Assembly: GCF_021129235.1 (NCBI RefSeq)
Contig: NZ_JAJOMA010000002.1
Coordinates: 356,808-420,807 of the forward strand
Length of the DNA: 64,000 nucleotides
Origin: Kineosporia mesophila
GTDB taxonomy: Bacteria; Actinomycetota; Actinomycetes; Actinomycetales; Kineosporiaceae
Reading direction: 5' to 3'
A program made the position numbers and the translations under genes. Numbering within the stretch: position 1 is the stretch's first letter; every line of letters begins with the position of its first letter. The notes below the pieces were generated by a model. The model had not been told where the DNA came from. It did no database searches and saw only the letters and a program-made list of their open reading frames with translations. Below, piece after piece: positions 48,514-56,957 of the stretch.

Positions 48514-50727
48514 GATACCCCCAGGGGCGGCACCGCGTGGCTGATGCTGGCCGCCACTGCGGTCGTGGCCGCGGTGCTGGTGGCCGAGCCCGGACTGCGC
48601 TCAGTCTCGACCGGATGCGCCGGAACGCTGTCCGTCGGCCTGATCGTGCTCGGCGTGGTGCGCCACCGCCCCGGCTCGGCGTCCTGGCCCCTGCTCGCGC
48701 TGATGCTCGCCTTCTGGGCGCTCAGCGCCGTTCTCGTCCATGTTCAGGGGCACATCTCGTCTCTCGCGGTCGCTGCGGTCTGGGCCGGTCAGGCAGTCGC
48801 GACCGGGGTGACCGTCAATGCTGTCGTGTCCGGGAAACGGCCGGTCACGCGGTCCCTGACGGCCGGCCTGGACCTGATCATCATCGCGACCGTCACCTTC
48901 CTGGTGGGCGCCCAGATCGTGGCGGCCGGAACGAGCGAGAGCAGGAACTGGACCGCCGTCGCCGTCGCCAGTGTGGATGTGGCCCTGCTCAGCATGCTGG
49001 TGCGCTTCGCGGTGTCCCGCCGGGCACTGGGTCCCAGTAACGTCCTGGTCCTCGTGGCCTCTTTCCTGGCCATCGTGTACGACCTCCTTTCGGCCGTGCA
49101 GGGCAGGCGCCTGGCCCTGCCCGGCGAACCCAGCCAGATCCTGGCCGTGGTGTTCATGCTGCTGTTCGGTATCGCGGCTCTGCATCCGTCCATGGCCCGG
49201 GCTTTCAGTGCAGATACCTTCACCCAGCGAAGGCCCCCGTCGACCGCTCTACTGGGCCTGCTGCCGCTGGTCCTCGTCCCCTCAGGGGTTGCCTGGGCGG
49301 CCGATGTCACCGGATCACGCAATCTTCCCCCGTGGGCGATCCCGGCCGCCGGTGCGATCATCGCCGGGCTGTGTCTCCTGCGCGGCAGCGACGGCCTGCG
49401 GTCCAGCGAATACCTGGCCGAGCACGACCCCCTGACCGGTCTGGCCAACCGGCGTGGTCTCGACCGGGCCTTCGACGAAGCCCCGCGGGCCGGTGGGCTG
49501 AGCCTGCTGCTGATCGACCTCGACGAGTTCAAGCAGGTGAACGACACGCACGGGCACAATGTGGGTGACGCTCTGTTGCTGCTTCTTCGCGACCGGCTGG
49601 TCCGGGCCACCGGAACCTCGGGTCTGGCGGCCCGGTTAGGAGGCGACGAATTCGTCGTACTCACGCAGCCACATCTGGCTCCCGTCGTGGCGGAGAGATT
49701 TCTGCAGTCGCTGCGCGAGCCGGCGGTGGTCGGGGACCTGGTGTTACGCACCGGCGCCAGCGTGGGTACGGCCGACGCCACGTCCGATGCGACCCTCGCT
49801 GAACTGCTGACCCACGCCGACGTAGCCATGTACGCGGCCAAGGCAGCCGGCGGCGGTCGAGCCCTGGCCTTTCACCCGGCGATGCGGGCCGAGGTCGCCC
49901 GGCGGTTCACCCTCAGCAGTCAGGTCCGGCAGTTGCTGGGCCATGAGACCTTCGACGTCGGGCGGCTCGAGATCCGTTACCAACCGCTAGTCGAACTCCA
50001 CTCGGGCCGGGTGATCGGCGCCGAGGCCCTCGTCCGCTGGATGCATCCTGAGCACGGTCTTCTGAGCCCCGACGCCTTCCTCGGTCTCGTCAACAGTAAC
50101 CATCTCGACACGGAGCTGGACGCGGTCGTCCTGAATGACGTACTGACCCAGCTGGCACAGTGGCGGGATCAAGGACTGCCGATGCTGCCGGTCAGTGTCA
50201 ATCTGACCCGCGACAGTCTGGAGGACGCGCGCCTGGCCGATCGTGTGCTCGCCGCCCTGGCCGTGCTGTCTCTCCCGACCTCCGTGCTGCATCTGGAAAT
50301 TACCGAGCACGACCAGTTGTCGACGGACTCCCCGGCCCAGCACACGCTGGGCGTACTCGACGCCGCTGGGGTACGCGTCTATCTGGACGACTACGGAACC
50401 GGCTACACGTCCCTGGAATACCTGCACCGGTTCCCGATCAAGGTGCTGAAACTCGACCGTTCGGTGGTGACTCCGCTGGACGCGGGCCAGGTACACCTGG
50501 TCGGCGCGGTGAATGCCATGGCGGTGGCCCTGGATCTGGAGATCCTGGCCGAGGGTATCGAGACCCCCGAGCAACGAGATCAGCTGATGTCCCTGGGAAT
50601 CCGTTACGGGCAAGGATATCTGTTCTCCCGTCCTCTGACGGCGGCGCAGTATGCGCAGACCGCGCTCGCCGTGACGGATGAGTCCGTGCCCTTTCCGCGT
50701 CCGGCCGGTGAGAGCGCCCGGCGCTAG
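48499..50727 (+). CDS. Membrane GGDEF-EAL cyclic-di-GMP enzyme
   Basis: 742 residues from GTG 48499; GTG 48535, with AGGGGCGG in front, is the better-supported start. About eight to nine hydrophobic segments fill the first ~290 residues. GGDEF domain ~310-480: DPLTGLANRRGLDRAF, IDLDEFKQVNDTHGH, active motif RLGGDEF. EAL domain ~490-735: GAEALVRW, SVNLTRD, LEITEHD, LDDYGTGYTSLEYL, LKLD, LAEGIETPEQ. Both active sites look intact, so it may make or degrade c-di-GMP depending on a membrane signal. In filamentous actinomycetes c-di-GMP controls development. Confidence 0.93.
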   Translation: MTFGPDTPRGGTAWLMLAATAVVAAVLVAEPGLRSVSTGCAGTLSVGLIVLGVVRHRPGSASWPLLALMLAFWALSAVLVHVQGHISSLAVAAVWAGQAVATGVTVNAVVSGKRPVTRSLTAGLDLIIIATVTFLVGAQIVAAGTSESRNWTAVAVASVDVALLSMLVRFAVSRRALGPSNVLVLVASFLAIVYDLLSAVQGRRLALPGEPSQILAVVFMLLFGIAALHPSMARAFSADTFTQRRPPSTALLGLLPLVLVPSGVAWAADVTGSRNLPPWAIPAAGAIIAGLCLLRGSDGLRSSEYLAEHDPLTGLANRRGLDRAFDEAPRAGGLSLLLIDLDEFKQVNDTHGHNVGDALLLLLRDRLVRATGTSGLAARLGGDEFVVLTQPHLAPVVAERFLQSLREPAVVGDLVLRTGASVGTADATSDATLAELLTHADVAMYAAKAAGGGRALAFHPAMRAEVARRFTLSSQVRQLLGHETFDVGRLEIRYQPLVELHSGRVIGAEALVRWMHPEHGLLSPDAFLGLVNSNHLDTELDAVVLNDVLTQLAQWRDQGLPMLPVSVNLTRDSLEDARLADRVLAALAVLSLPTSVLHLEITEHDQLSTDSPAQHTLGVLDAAGVRVYLDDYGTGYTSLEYLHRFPIKVLKLDRSVVTPLDAGQVHLVGAVNAMAVALDLEILAEGIETPEQRDQLMSLGIRYGQGYLFSRPLTAAQYAQTALAVTDESVPFPRPAGESARR

Positions 50728-50769
50728 GGTCGTTCCGGGACCGGAGAACACGGTGCAGGACGCCGCCCG

Positions 50770-51483
50770 TCAACCTGCCTCGGGAAAGTCGGGCTGCTCG
50801 GGGCCGAACGGGATCTCGATGCGCTCCTCGCCGGTGCGCAGGGCCCGAAGTACTACCCGGCCTGCGTATTCGGCCGAGTGCGGAACAACGCCGGGCGGAA
50901 ACTGGCTCTTGTCGAAGAATTCGGTGTCCGTGACCGACGGCAGCAGCAGGGTGACCTGAATGTTGTCTCCCTCCAGTTCCATCCGGGCCACCTGGCTCAG
51001 CCAGTTCACCGCGGCCTTGGAAGCGGGGTAGATCGCGTTGCCGGCCATCGGCCTCAGGGTGGCGCCCGAGCTGACGTTGACGATGCGCCCGCCACCGGCC
51101 GCTTTCATGTGCGGCAGCACGGCCTGGACGGCGGTCACGACACTCACCACGTTCAGGTTCAGCATGTCCAGGAAGGCCGCCGGCTCGATGCCGTCGATGG
51201 GGTGGGCGGCCCCGGCTCCGGCGTTGTTGACCAGGGCGTCCACGCGTCCGTACCGGTCGATCGTGGCCTGCACGAGCGCCTGGACCTGTTCCGGGACGGT
51301 CACGTCGGTGGCGACGGCGAGCGCTCCGCCCAGTTCCTTGCTCAGGGTCTCGAGCCGGTCGGCGCGGCGGGCGGCCAGGACGGGGTGGGCCCCGGCCTGG
51401 TGCAGGAGCCGGGCCGTGGCCTCGCCGATGCCGGAGGAGGCTCCGGTGACGATGACGACCTTGCCGTTCAGAGATTCGCTCAT
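50770..51483 (-). CDS. Short-chain dehydrogenase/reductase
   Basis: 237 residues from ATG 51483 (a TTG four codons upstream is possible). TGASSGIGEATARLL, NNAGAG, VNVSSGATL (Ser) and YPASKAAVNWLS (YxxxK) are intact. This is the YdfG/serine-dehydrogenase-like cp2 type. It is divergent from a LysR regulator (70-bp gap), which presumably controls it. Confidence 0.93.
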   Translation of the reverse strand: MSESLNGKVVIVTGASSGIGEATARLLHQAGAHPVLAARRADRLETLSKELGGALAVATDVTVPEQVQALVQATIDRYGRVDALVNNAGAGAAHPIDGIEPAAFLDMLNLNVVSVVTAVQAVLPHMKAAGGGRIVNVSSGATLRPMAGNAIYPASKAAVNWLSQVARMELEGDNIQVTLLLPSVTDTEFFDKSQFPPGVVPHSAEYAGRVVLRALRTGEERIEIPFGPEQPDFPEAG

Positions 51484-51553
51484 GGGTGTAGTCAAGGGCG
51501 GCCGGGGCGCTTGTCGGAAGGACCGTCTCGCTCTCGATTGATACCGTAGCGAT

Positions 51554-52432
51554 ATGAGTCACCTCGAGACCCGGCAGCTGCGGTACTTCGTGGCGGTGGC
51601 CGAGGAGGAGCATTTCGGGCGGGCCGCCGCGCGTCTGGGCATGGCGCAGCCGCCGTTGTCCCGGGCGATCCGCGAGCTGGAGCGGCAGCTCGGCGTGCAG
51701 TTACTGGTGCGCACCACCCGTCAGGTGTCCCTCACCCCGGCGGGAAGAACACTGCTTGAGGACGCGCGGGTCGCCCTGGACGCGGTGGCGGCGGCCGGGA
51801 ACCGGGCCCGGCGCGTGGGCACGGGCCGGCCCGCCCTGCGGCTGGCGCTGAAGGCCGACTACGACGCCGGACTGCTGCCGGGGATTCTCGACGCCTACGA
51901 TGCGCTGCCGGTCGAGCTGGTGCTGGGCGGGTACCTCGAGCAGATCGTGGCGTTGCGCGAGGGGCGCGCCGACGTGGCGCTGGTGGCGACGACATTCGAC
52001 GGACGCGGGCTGGACAGTGAGCCTCTGATCACCGGTCCACGGGTGGTGGCCCTGGCGGCGTCCGACCCGCTGGCCGCGCGCACGAGCCTGCGGCTGTCCG
52101 ACCTGGCCGGGCGGCTCCTGCCGAACGGGATGCCGGCCGAGCAGTGGTTCTCAGGAACGACGGGCGGGCAGTACCGGCCGCTGGATCTCTCCCAGATCTT
52201 CAACCTGATCGAGGTGGGCAGTGCGGTCTGGTTCCTGCCGGCCTGGCTGGCCGAGCGCACGCCCCGGCCGGGGATCGCCTACCGCCCCCTGGAGGGAGCG
52301 GAACCGGTGACGCTGAGCGTGGTCTGGCCGGCGGCGTCGCGTTCGACGGCTGTGGCGGCATTCGTGCGGGTCGCTCAGGAGGCGGCTCGGAACGCAGGTT
52401 TTCCCGCGGTGGTGGCCGGAACTTCGTTGTAA
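51554..52432 (+). CDS. LysR-family regulator
   Basis: 292 residues. N-terminal winged helix: LETRQLRYFVAVAEEEHFGR, AQPPLSRAIRELERQLGVQL, TPAG. The remaining ~200 residues form the two-lobed substrate domain (LRLALKADYDAGLLPGILDA, LREGRADVALV). The divergent gap to the SDR gene contains GATACCGTAGCGATAT, a loose T-N11-A LysR box. The co-inducer is unknown. Confidence 0.92.
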   Translation: MSHLETRQLRYFVAVAEEEHFGRAAARLGMAQPPLSRAIRELERQLGVQLLVRTTRQVSLTPAGRTLLEDARVALDAVAAAGNRARRVGTGRPALRLALKADYDAGLLPGILDAYDALPVELVLGGYLEQIVALREGRADVALVATTFDGRGLDSEPLITGPRVVALAASDPLAARTSLRLSDLAGRLLPNGMPAEQWFSGTTGGQYRPLDLSQIFNLIEVGSAVWFLPAWLAERTPRPGIAYRPLEGAEPVTLSVVWPAASRSTAVAAFVRVAQEAARNAGFPAVVAGTSL

Positions 52433-52528
52433 TGGTGGTCTTGTGACATCCTCCCGGCAAGATCCGTGATCCTGCTGGCTCGGTGTCCATTCTCCTGGGA
52501 GACTTCACCTTTCAGCCGGTCCTTCCCG

Positions 52529-53845
52529 TCAGTACGTCGGCCGGGAAGCGGTAGTGCTGGTCACCACTTGGTCGGGGCGCCAGGTTCCCACGACGTGCTC
52601 GCTGATGCGTTCGGCCATCGCGTTGGCCTCTTCGATCACATCAGCGGGCAGGGAGCCAGCGGCGCGCTTCAGAGCCGCCGGCAGTTTCTGGCGCAGTTCC
52701 TCGACCCAGGTGATCGCCTGGTCGCCAGCGACACCCAGTTGCTTGCCCACCTGTCTCCAGTCGGCATCAGTGATCTCGAGAAACGTGTAATGACCGCCGA
52801 TCTTCATCGCCGAATCCAGGCGCGTGGGCTGTGGGTAGCAGGCTGCGGAAGCGACATCGTAAAGCGGCCCGATCTGGGCCCTGTTCCCGATCAGGACGAG
52901 CGAATAGTTCTTGGCGTGCGCGTCGGTACCACCGATCAAGACATTGAAGACAAGGCCCTTGAAGAACCGCTCCACCGAAACGGCCCGATCCTCGAATGAC
53001 AGACGCTCGAGCAACTTCCCGATCTTGGCCACGCCTGGGCCATTGTCCTTCTGGTACTTCGAGATGGGGTGGACCGACAACGCCTGGCAGAGATCTTCTT
53101 GATGGATCCGGTGCCAGATGCCATCAGCATCCTGAGTGCGGTCGTAGCGGTGCGAGCTCAGAGCCTGGACGCCAGCGATCTCGATCAGCTCCACGCCAGC
53201 TGCCAGGAGTCCCGCCTCGCGGGCAGCGCGCTGGCACAGTGCCTCGTTGACATGGTGACGCTTGTAGGCGCGTAGTGCGGGCTTGATGATGCGGTTGGTG
53301 GGGGTCGAGTCGTGGGGGATCCCCCACGCAAGGCTTTGCGGGTCCTGGAAGAGTGCAATCTTCGGCTGTGCGCCAGCCAGACTCCATCGCCCACCGAATC
53401 GGCCTGGATCCCAGGCTTCGCCGTGCGCCGCCAGCTCACGTGCGATCTGGGCGAAGTCGTCTTCGCTGAGCCATTCAATGTCGCCGGTGCGCGTGGCCGA
53501 GTCGGAAGGATCTTCCTCGGGCGGCAGGATCTGCACTGCCCCCGCAGCGTCACGGCCGACATGATGCAGAAGCGAGAAAGGGTTCCTCGGGTTGGCCCCG
53601 TACTGCTGGGCCCATCGCTCACGGGCCGTGTCCGAGTCAGGCAAAAGCCCATCCAGGTAGGCACTGACAACCCTATTCGAGTGTGTGTCTGCCATCAGCG
53701 GCATGGACAGGGACAGTGGAGTCGCATCCGAAGTAGTCCGGTACTCCTCGTCATAGGTGAAGGACAGAGCCCCGTGCGGCGTTCTACTCACCTCTCCGAT
53801 GGGCACACCGTCGAGAAAGACATGCAGTTGCTGAGGCCCTGCCAT
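52529..53845 (-). CDS. hipA: HipA-like Ser/Thr kinase toxin
   Basis: 438 residues from ATG 53845, overlapping the hipB stop (TGATG). N-terminal Couple_hipA region (LHVFLDGVPIGEVSRT, LSLSMPL, YLDGLLPDSD). ATP-lid SLAGAQPKIAL, catalytic GGTDAHAKNYSLVL and metal-binding PLYDVASAA are present, so the kinase should be active. In E. coli HipA phosphorylates glutamyl-tRNA synthetase and slows growth; relatives have other targets. It forms a coupled pair with the upstream antitoxin gene. Confidence 0.93.
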   Translation of the reverse strand: MAGPQQLHVFLDGVPIGEVSRTPHGALSFTYDEEYRTTSDATPLSLSMPLMADTHSNRVVSAYLDGLLPDSDTARERWAQQYGANPRNPFSLLHHVGRDAAGAVQILPPEEDPSDSATRTGDIEWLSEDDFAQIARELAAHGEAWDPGRFGGRWSLAGAQPKIALFQDPQSLAWGIPHDSTPTNRIIKPALRAYKRHHVNEALCQRAAREAGLLAAGVELIEIAGVQALSSHRYDRTQDADGIWHRIHQEDLCQALSVHPISKYQKDNGPGVAKIGKLLERLSFEDRAVSVERFFKGLVFNVLIGGTDAHAKNYSLVLIGNRAQIGPLYDVASAACYPQPTRLDSAMKIGGHYTFLEITDADWRQVGKQLGVAGDQAITWVEELRQKLPAALKRAAGSLPADVIEEANAMAERISEHVVGTWRPDQVVTSTTASRPTY

Positions 53846-54345
53846 CACGTCAGCTTTGAGAACAGCGATTCAAACGGGTCCACGTCGCCCCTGTTCTTGA
53901 TACCGGTAGAACGACCCGTCGGTGCCGCTTTCGCGGCCACCTTGCCTACGCCTGCCCTACTCGCACCGGAAGAGGGACTCGCTGCAGCATCAGCCGCAGA
54001 ACCTGGCTTCCTGCTCCGGACAGGAGCCCTCCCGGGCAGGGATGTCTTTTTCTCAGGGGTCTTCTTCGTAGGTGCCTTGCGAGCAGAAGTCCCTTTCCGC
54101 ACGCCAGATCGGGACGCTATCTCCTTGCCAGGGGCAGACGGCTGCTCAACATCTAGACCCAAGCCGAGGACGACCAGGGTGTCCAGGACTTTCTGTGCCT
54201 CTACGCGAGGCTGGCCGCTCTCAAGGCGCACAACCCATTCACGACCAACGCCCAGACGGGCAGCGAGGTCGGCCTGAGTCATTCCCTGGGTCTGCCGAGC
54301 AGCGCGTACCAGCGCACCAAGGTCTCGTACAGTAGTGACGCGCAA
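53845..54345 (-). CDS. hipB: HipB-like XRE antitoxin with long basic tail
   Basis: 166 residues from TTG 54345 (AGGTGAG upstream). Residues ~8-65 are the XRE helix-turn-helix (LGALVRAARQTQGMTQADLA, GREWVVRLESGQPRVEAQKV). Unlike the ~90-residue HipB proteins, it carries a ~95-residue Lys/Ala/Pro/Ser-rich tail (RKAPTKKTPEKKTSLPGRA...), ending FESLFSKLT, which may hold the HipA-binding or degradation signal. It probably binds the GGCCG palindromes upstream and represses its own operon together with HipA. Confidence 0.88.
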   Translation of the reverse strand: MRVTTVRDLGALVRAARQTQGMTQADLAARLGVGREWVVRLESGQPRVEAQKVLDTLVVLGLGLDVEQPSAPGKEIASRSGVRKGTSARKAPTKKTPEKKTSLPGRAPVRSRKPGSAADAAASPSSGASRAGVGKVAAKAAPTGRSTGIKNRGDVDPFESLFSKLT

Positions 54346-54360
54346 CGCTCACCTCTTCTG

Positions 54361-54456
54361 TAGATGTGGCCGCTTTCCCCATGCTCAAGTGTAGGCGTTC
54401 GACAACTTTTATAAAAGTGGCCGAACGGCCACATGAACAAGTGGGGCCGATCGGCC
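54361..54456 (-). promoter_or_regulatory. hipBA promoter/operator array
   Basis: Holds a perfect AT-rich palindrome ACTTTTATAAAAGT (54405-54418), GTGGCCGAACGGCCAC (54417-54432), GGCCGATCGGCC (54445-54456) and a half site TGTGGCCG at 54365. The spacing and shared GGCCG halves suggest cooperative binding by HipB dimers. Confidence 0.65.
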
Positions 54457-54660
54457 GCATCACCAAGCCAGGCCCCTACTGCGCTGGCAGGCCCTCGGGA
54501 TCAACGCAACCTGGTTAGCGGTCTGCTGATTTGTCTGCCGCAAACATCTCGGTGGCTATGGGGAGAGCGGTTCTTCCCGTGGTCTGTTCGGGGCTTCGAT
54601 CGCGGGCACGACTGAGGGTGTCAACGGTCGCTGAACTTTTCAGGAGCCGTCGACAACGGT

Positions 54661-54799
54661 CGGTGGACTCGCCGCTGCACTGGGCCTGACGGCTCCGACA
54701 GTCGCAAGGCGCTGCGGAGCCTGATGAAGCAGGAAACGGTCGTTCAACGTGGGGGCAGGGGCTAGGCAAGGTCTTACTACCGTGCGGCTGTGTCCGGCT
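54661..54799 (+). pseudogene. Decayed winged-helix DNA-binding fragment
   Basis: Split over frames, the translation gives GLAAALGLTAPTVARR, then RSLMKQETVVQRGGRG, a stop, and ARSYYRAAVSG. Together these read like a winged helix-turn-helix with recognition helix and wing, as found at the C-terminus of Fic or other accessory proteins. Frame breaks and an internal stop show decay. Nothing else is recognised in the rest of the 54457-55038 gap. Confidence 0.35.
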
Positions 54800-55038
54800 G
54801 GCTCTCACGAGGTCGGTCAGTGCCCCAGCGTAGAGGTGATCCGGGCCCGAAGCCGTTTCGCCGGACTCCGGTCCGGGGCGCTGTCGCAGTGATCGGTGGG
54901 TCGCGCACAGGTGTCGCGACTTGAAGGCCTGCGGGTCCCGAGTCGTCGGCCATCGGCACATACCGCCCGCCGACGGCACTTCGAAACCCCCGCGCCACGC
55001 CTGTCGCCTGTTCGGGCAGTCCCGGCGAGTAGCTATTT

Positions 55039-55053
55039 CTGTCCGACGGACAG
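55039..55053. promoter_or_regulatory. Palindrome CTGTCCGACGGACAG before the Nudix operon
   Basis: 7-bp perfect arms around one base, centred 26 bp upstream of the first ATG, with partially symmetric flanks (TAGCTA... / ...TATCTA). It is a likely operator for the NrtR-like protein encoded next. Confidence 0.65.
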
Positions 55054-55071
55054 TTATCTAGTTTGGTTGCT

Positions 55072-55800
55072 ATGTCCGAGCCGGAATGGGTGCCCCCATC
55101 AGTCCTGATTGCTGTTGACCTGGTCGTTCTCACCCTGCGAGGGGCCGACTTGTGTCTGCTGCTGATCGAGCGAGGGATCGAGCCGATGATGGGGCAGCAG
55201 GCGCTGCCGGGCGGGTTTCTCAGTCATGATCGCGAGGAACTCGTCACTGCGGCCCGGCGTGAGCTGCGGGAAGAGACGTCCATCGATCTGGACTCCGTGC
55301 ACCTGGAACTGCTGGGGGTCTATTCCGGGCCGGAGCGAGATCCGCGGGGGCGTGTGGTGTCGATGGCCTACCTGGCCATTGTTCCCCGCCTCGGGGATCC
55401 CGAGGCCGGCACCGACGCGATGGGTGCTCGATGGCATCCGGTGGCCGCGGTACTCGGGGGGTCGTTACGGCTCGCCTTCGATCACCGCGACATCGTGTCC
55501 GACGGTGTGGAAAGGGCCCGGCGGATGCTGGAGACCACCACCCTGGCCACGACGTTCTGCTCGTCGCCCTTCAGCCTGAGCGAGCTGCAAGGCGTCTACG
55601 AAGCGGTCTGGGGCATGCCCCTGGACACCCGCAATTTCTACCGAAAACTCAGACGAGCGGAAGGCTTTGTCGTTCCGGCCGGTCCCGTACGTCAAGGGGC
55701 CTCCGGCCGCCCCGCCCGCCTCTACCGGGCCGGCCCGAGCACATCACTGCAACCACCCATGGTCCGCGATTCCCTGGCCCGACCGAGGAGCGAAGCATGA
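55072..55800 (+). CDS. Nudix protein with NrtR-type winged helix
   Basis: 242 residues from ATG 55072 (TTG 55063 is an in-frame alternative). The N-terminal Nudix domain has GGFLSHD and RELREET, but the box is imperfect: the spacing before the first Glu is one longer and the usual EExG Gly is Ser. Residues ~150-225 (FSLSELQGVYEAVWGMPLDT, NFYRKLRRAEGFV, GRPARLYR) match the NrtR-family winged helix that senses ADP-ribose-type ligands and represses NAD metabolism genes. It is probably a regulator of its own operon, with the palindrome at 55039 as operator. Its stop overlaps the next start (ATGA). Confidence 0.85.
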   Translation: MSEPEWVPPSVLIAVDLVVLTLRGADLCLLLIERGIEPMMGQQALPGGFLSHDREELVTAARRELREETSIDLDSVHLELLGVYSGPERDPRGRVVSMAYLAIVPRLGDPEAGTDAMGARWHPVAAVLGGSLRLAFDHRDIVSDGVERARRMLETTTLATTFCSSPFSLSELQGVYEAVWGMPLDTRNFYRKLRRAEGFVVPAGPVRQGASGRPARLYRAGPSTSLQPPMVRDSLARPRSEA

Positions 55801-56957
55801 ACCGCCCGATCCTGTTCCTGACCGCCATCGATGTGGAACGCCGAGCTGTGCTGGAGCATCTGACCGACCGGCGTGATGTGACCGATCGCGGTACCCGCTT
55901 CGTCCAGGGCCTCACCCGTCGCGGCCGCCGCAGAGCGCTTCTGGCCCAGACCGGTCCGGGCAACACCGGCGCGAGCGCGACCGCGCAGCTGGCGATCGCT
56001 CGATTCTCGCCCGATCTGATCATTTTCAGCGGGATCGCCGGTGCGCTGCAGCCGCACATCGAATTGGGGGACGTCGTGGTCGCCGATCAGATCACGGCTT
56101 ACGGGGGTGGTTTGAGTCAGGACGAGGGGTTCTGGTCACGTCCGCGTTCCTGGCAGGCGCCGCACGCCGAGCAGCAGTTCGCGCAGAGCCTGAGCGAGGG
56201 AGCCCTCTGGCAGGAGCATCGGCCCTCGCCGTCCGGACGGGTCCGGTTCGGCCACATCGTCTCGGGTGAGGTGGTGCTCGACTCCCGGACCTCGGACATC
56301 GCCCAGCGGCTCCTGCGGCAGCACAACGACGCCCTGGCCATCGAGATGGAAGGTGCGGGGGTGGCCCGGGCCGCGCACACCAACAGCGTGCCGTTCATGG
56401 TGGTCCGGGGGATCAGCGACCGGGCGGACGGTACCAAGTACACGACCGACAAGGGCGACACCCAGCAGCAGGCAGCGTCGGCAGCCGCGGCCTTCGCCGT
56501 GCTTCTGGCGGAGGAGCTGGCTGCGCGCCCGATCAGCGAAACCGCAACCAGTACAACGGTCGACCAGCAGGGGGACAGTTCCATGCAGCATCAGCCCGTC
56601 GTTCATCAGACGATCCGGGACAACAACCGGATCGGGAACATGGTCGGTATCAGCCACGGAAACCTTTTCTTCGGAAAGGAACGCGACCAGGCCGAGGAGT
56701 CGCTGCGCGCCGAGCTGGCACAGGTGCGCCGGTTGCTGGAAGGAGCGCTGTCCGACGGCCGGATCAGCGCGGACGAGCACCGGGAGGCCGCGCAGCATCT
56801 GGACGATGCCGCAGCGATGGTGCCCCCGAAAGATTCGCAGCAGCAGGGGGCCGCTCTGTGGGTACTGGGCAAGCTGCTGGGCATCGTCGGGGGAGTGGCC
56901 GATCTCAGCGATCACGTGGGCCGAATCATCTCCTCGATCAACAGGATGACCTCATGA
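55797..56957 (+). CDS. Nucleoside phosphorylase-fold protein with shared signalling motif
   Basis: 386 residues from ATG 55797. Residues ~1-240 are a PNP_UDP_1 (MTA/SAH nucleosidase-like) domain: FLTAIDVERRAVLEHL, QTGPGNTGASATAQ, IFSGIAGAL, LGDVVVAD, EMEGAGVARAA, RGISDRAD. A Gln/Thr-rich linker leads to a motif at 275-292 (DNNRIGNMVGISHGNLFF) that recurs at 14-31 of the next protein. Then come a SHOCT-like helix pair (RRLLEGALSDGRISADEHRE) and a hydrophobic C-terminal helix (LWVLGKLLGIVGGVADLSD). It probably cleaves a nucleoside or NAD-like metabolite. Both ends are coupled to neighbours by ATGA. Confidence 0.85.
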   Translation: MNRPILFLTAIDVERRAVLEHLTDRRDVTDRGTRFVQGLTRRGRRRALLAQTGPGNTGASATAQLAIARFSPDLIIFSGIAGALQPHIELGDVVVADQITAYGGGLSQDEGFWSRPRSWQAPHAEQQFAQSLSEGALWQEHRPSPSGRVRFGHIVSGEVVLDSRTSDIAQRLLRQHNDALAIEMEGAGVARAAHTNSVPFMVVRGISDRADGTKYTTDKGDTQQQAASAAAAFAVLLAEELAARPISETATSTTVDQQGDSSMQHQPVVHQTIRDNNRIGNMVGISHGNLFFGKERDQAEESLRAELAQVRRLLEGALSDGRISADEHREAAQHLDDAAAMVPPKDSQQQGAALWVLGKLLGIVGGVADLSDHVGRIISSINRMTS

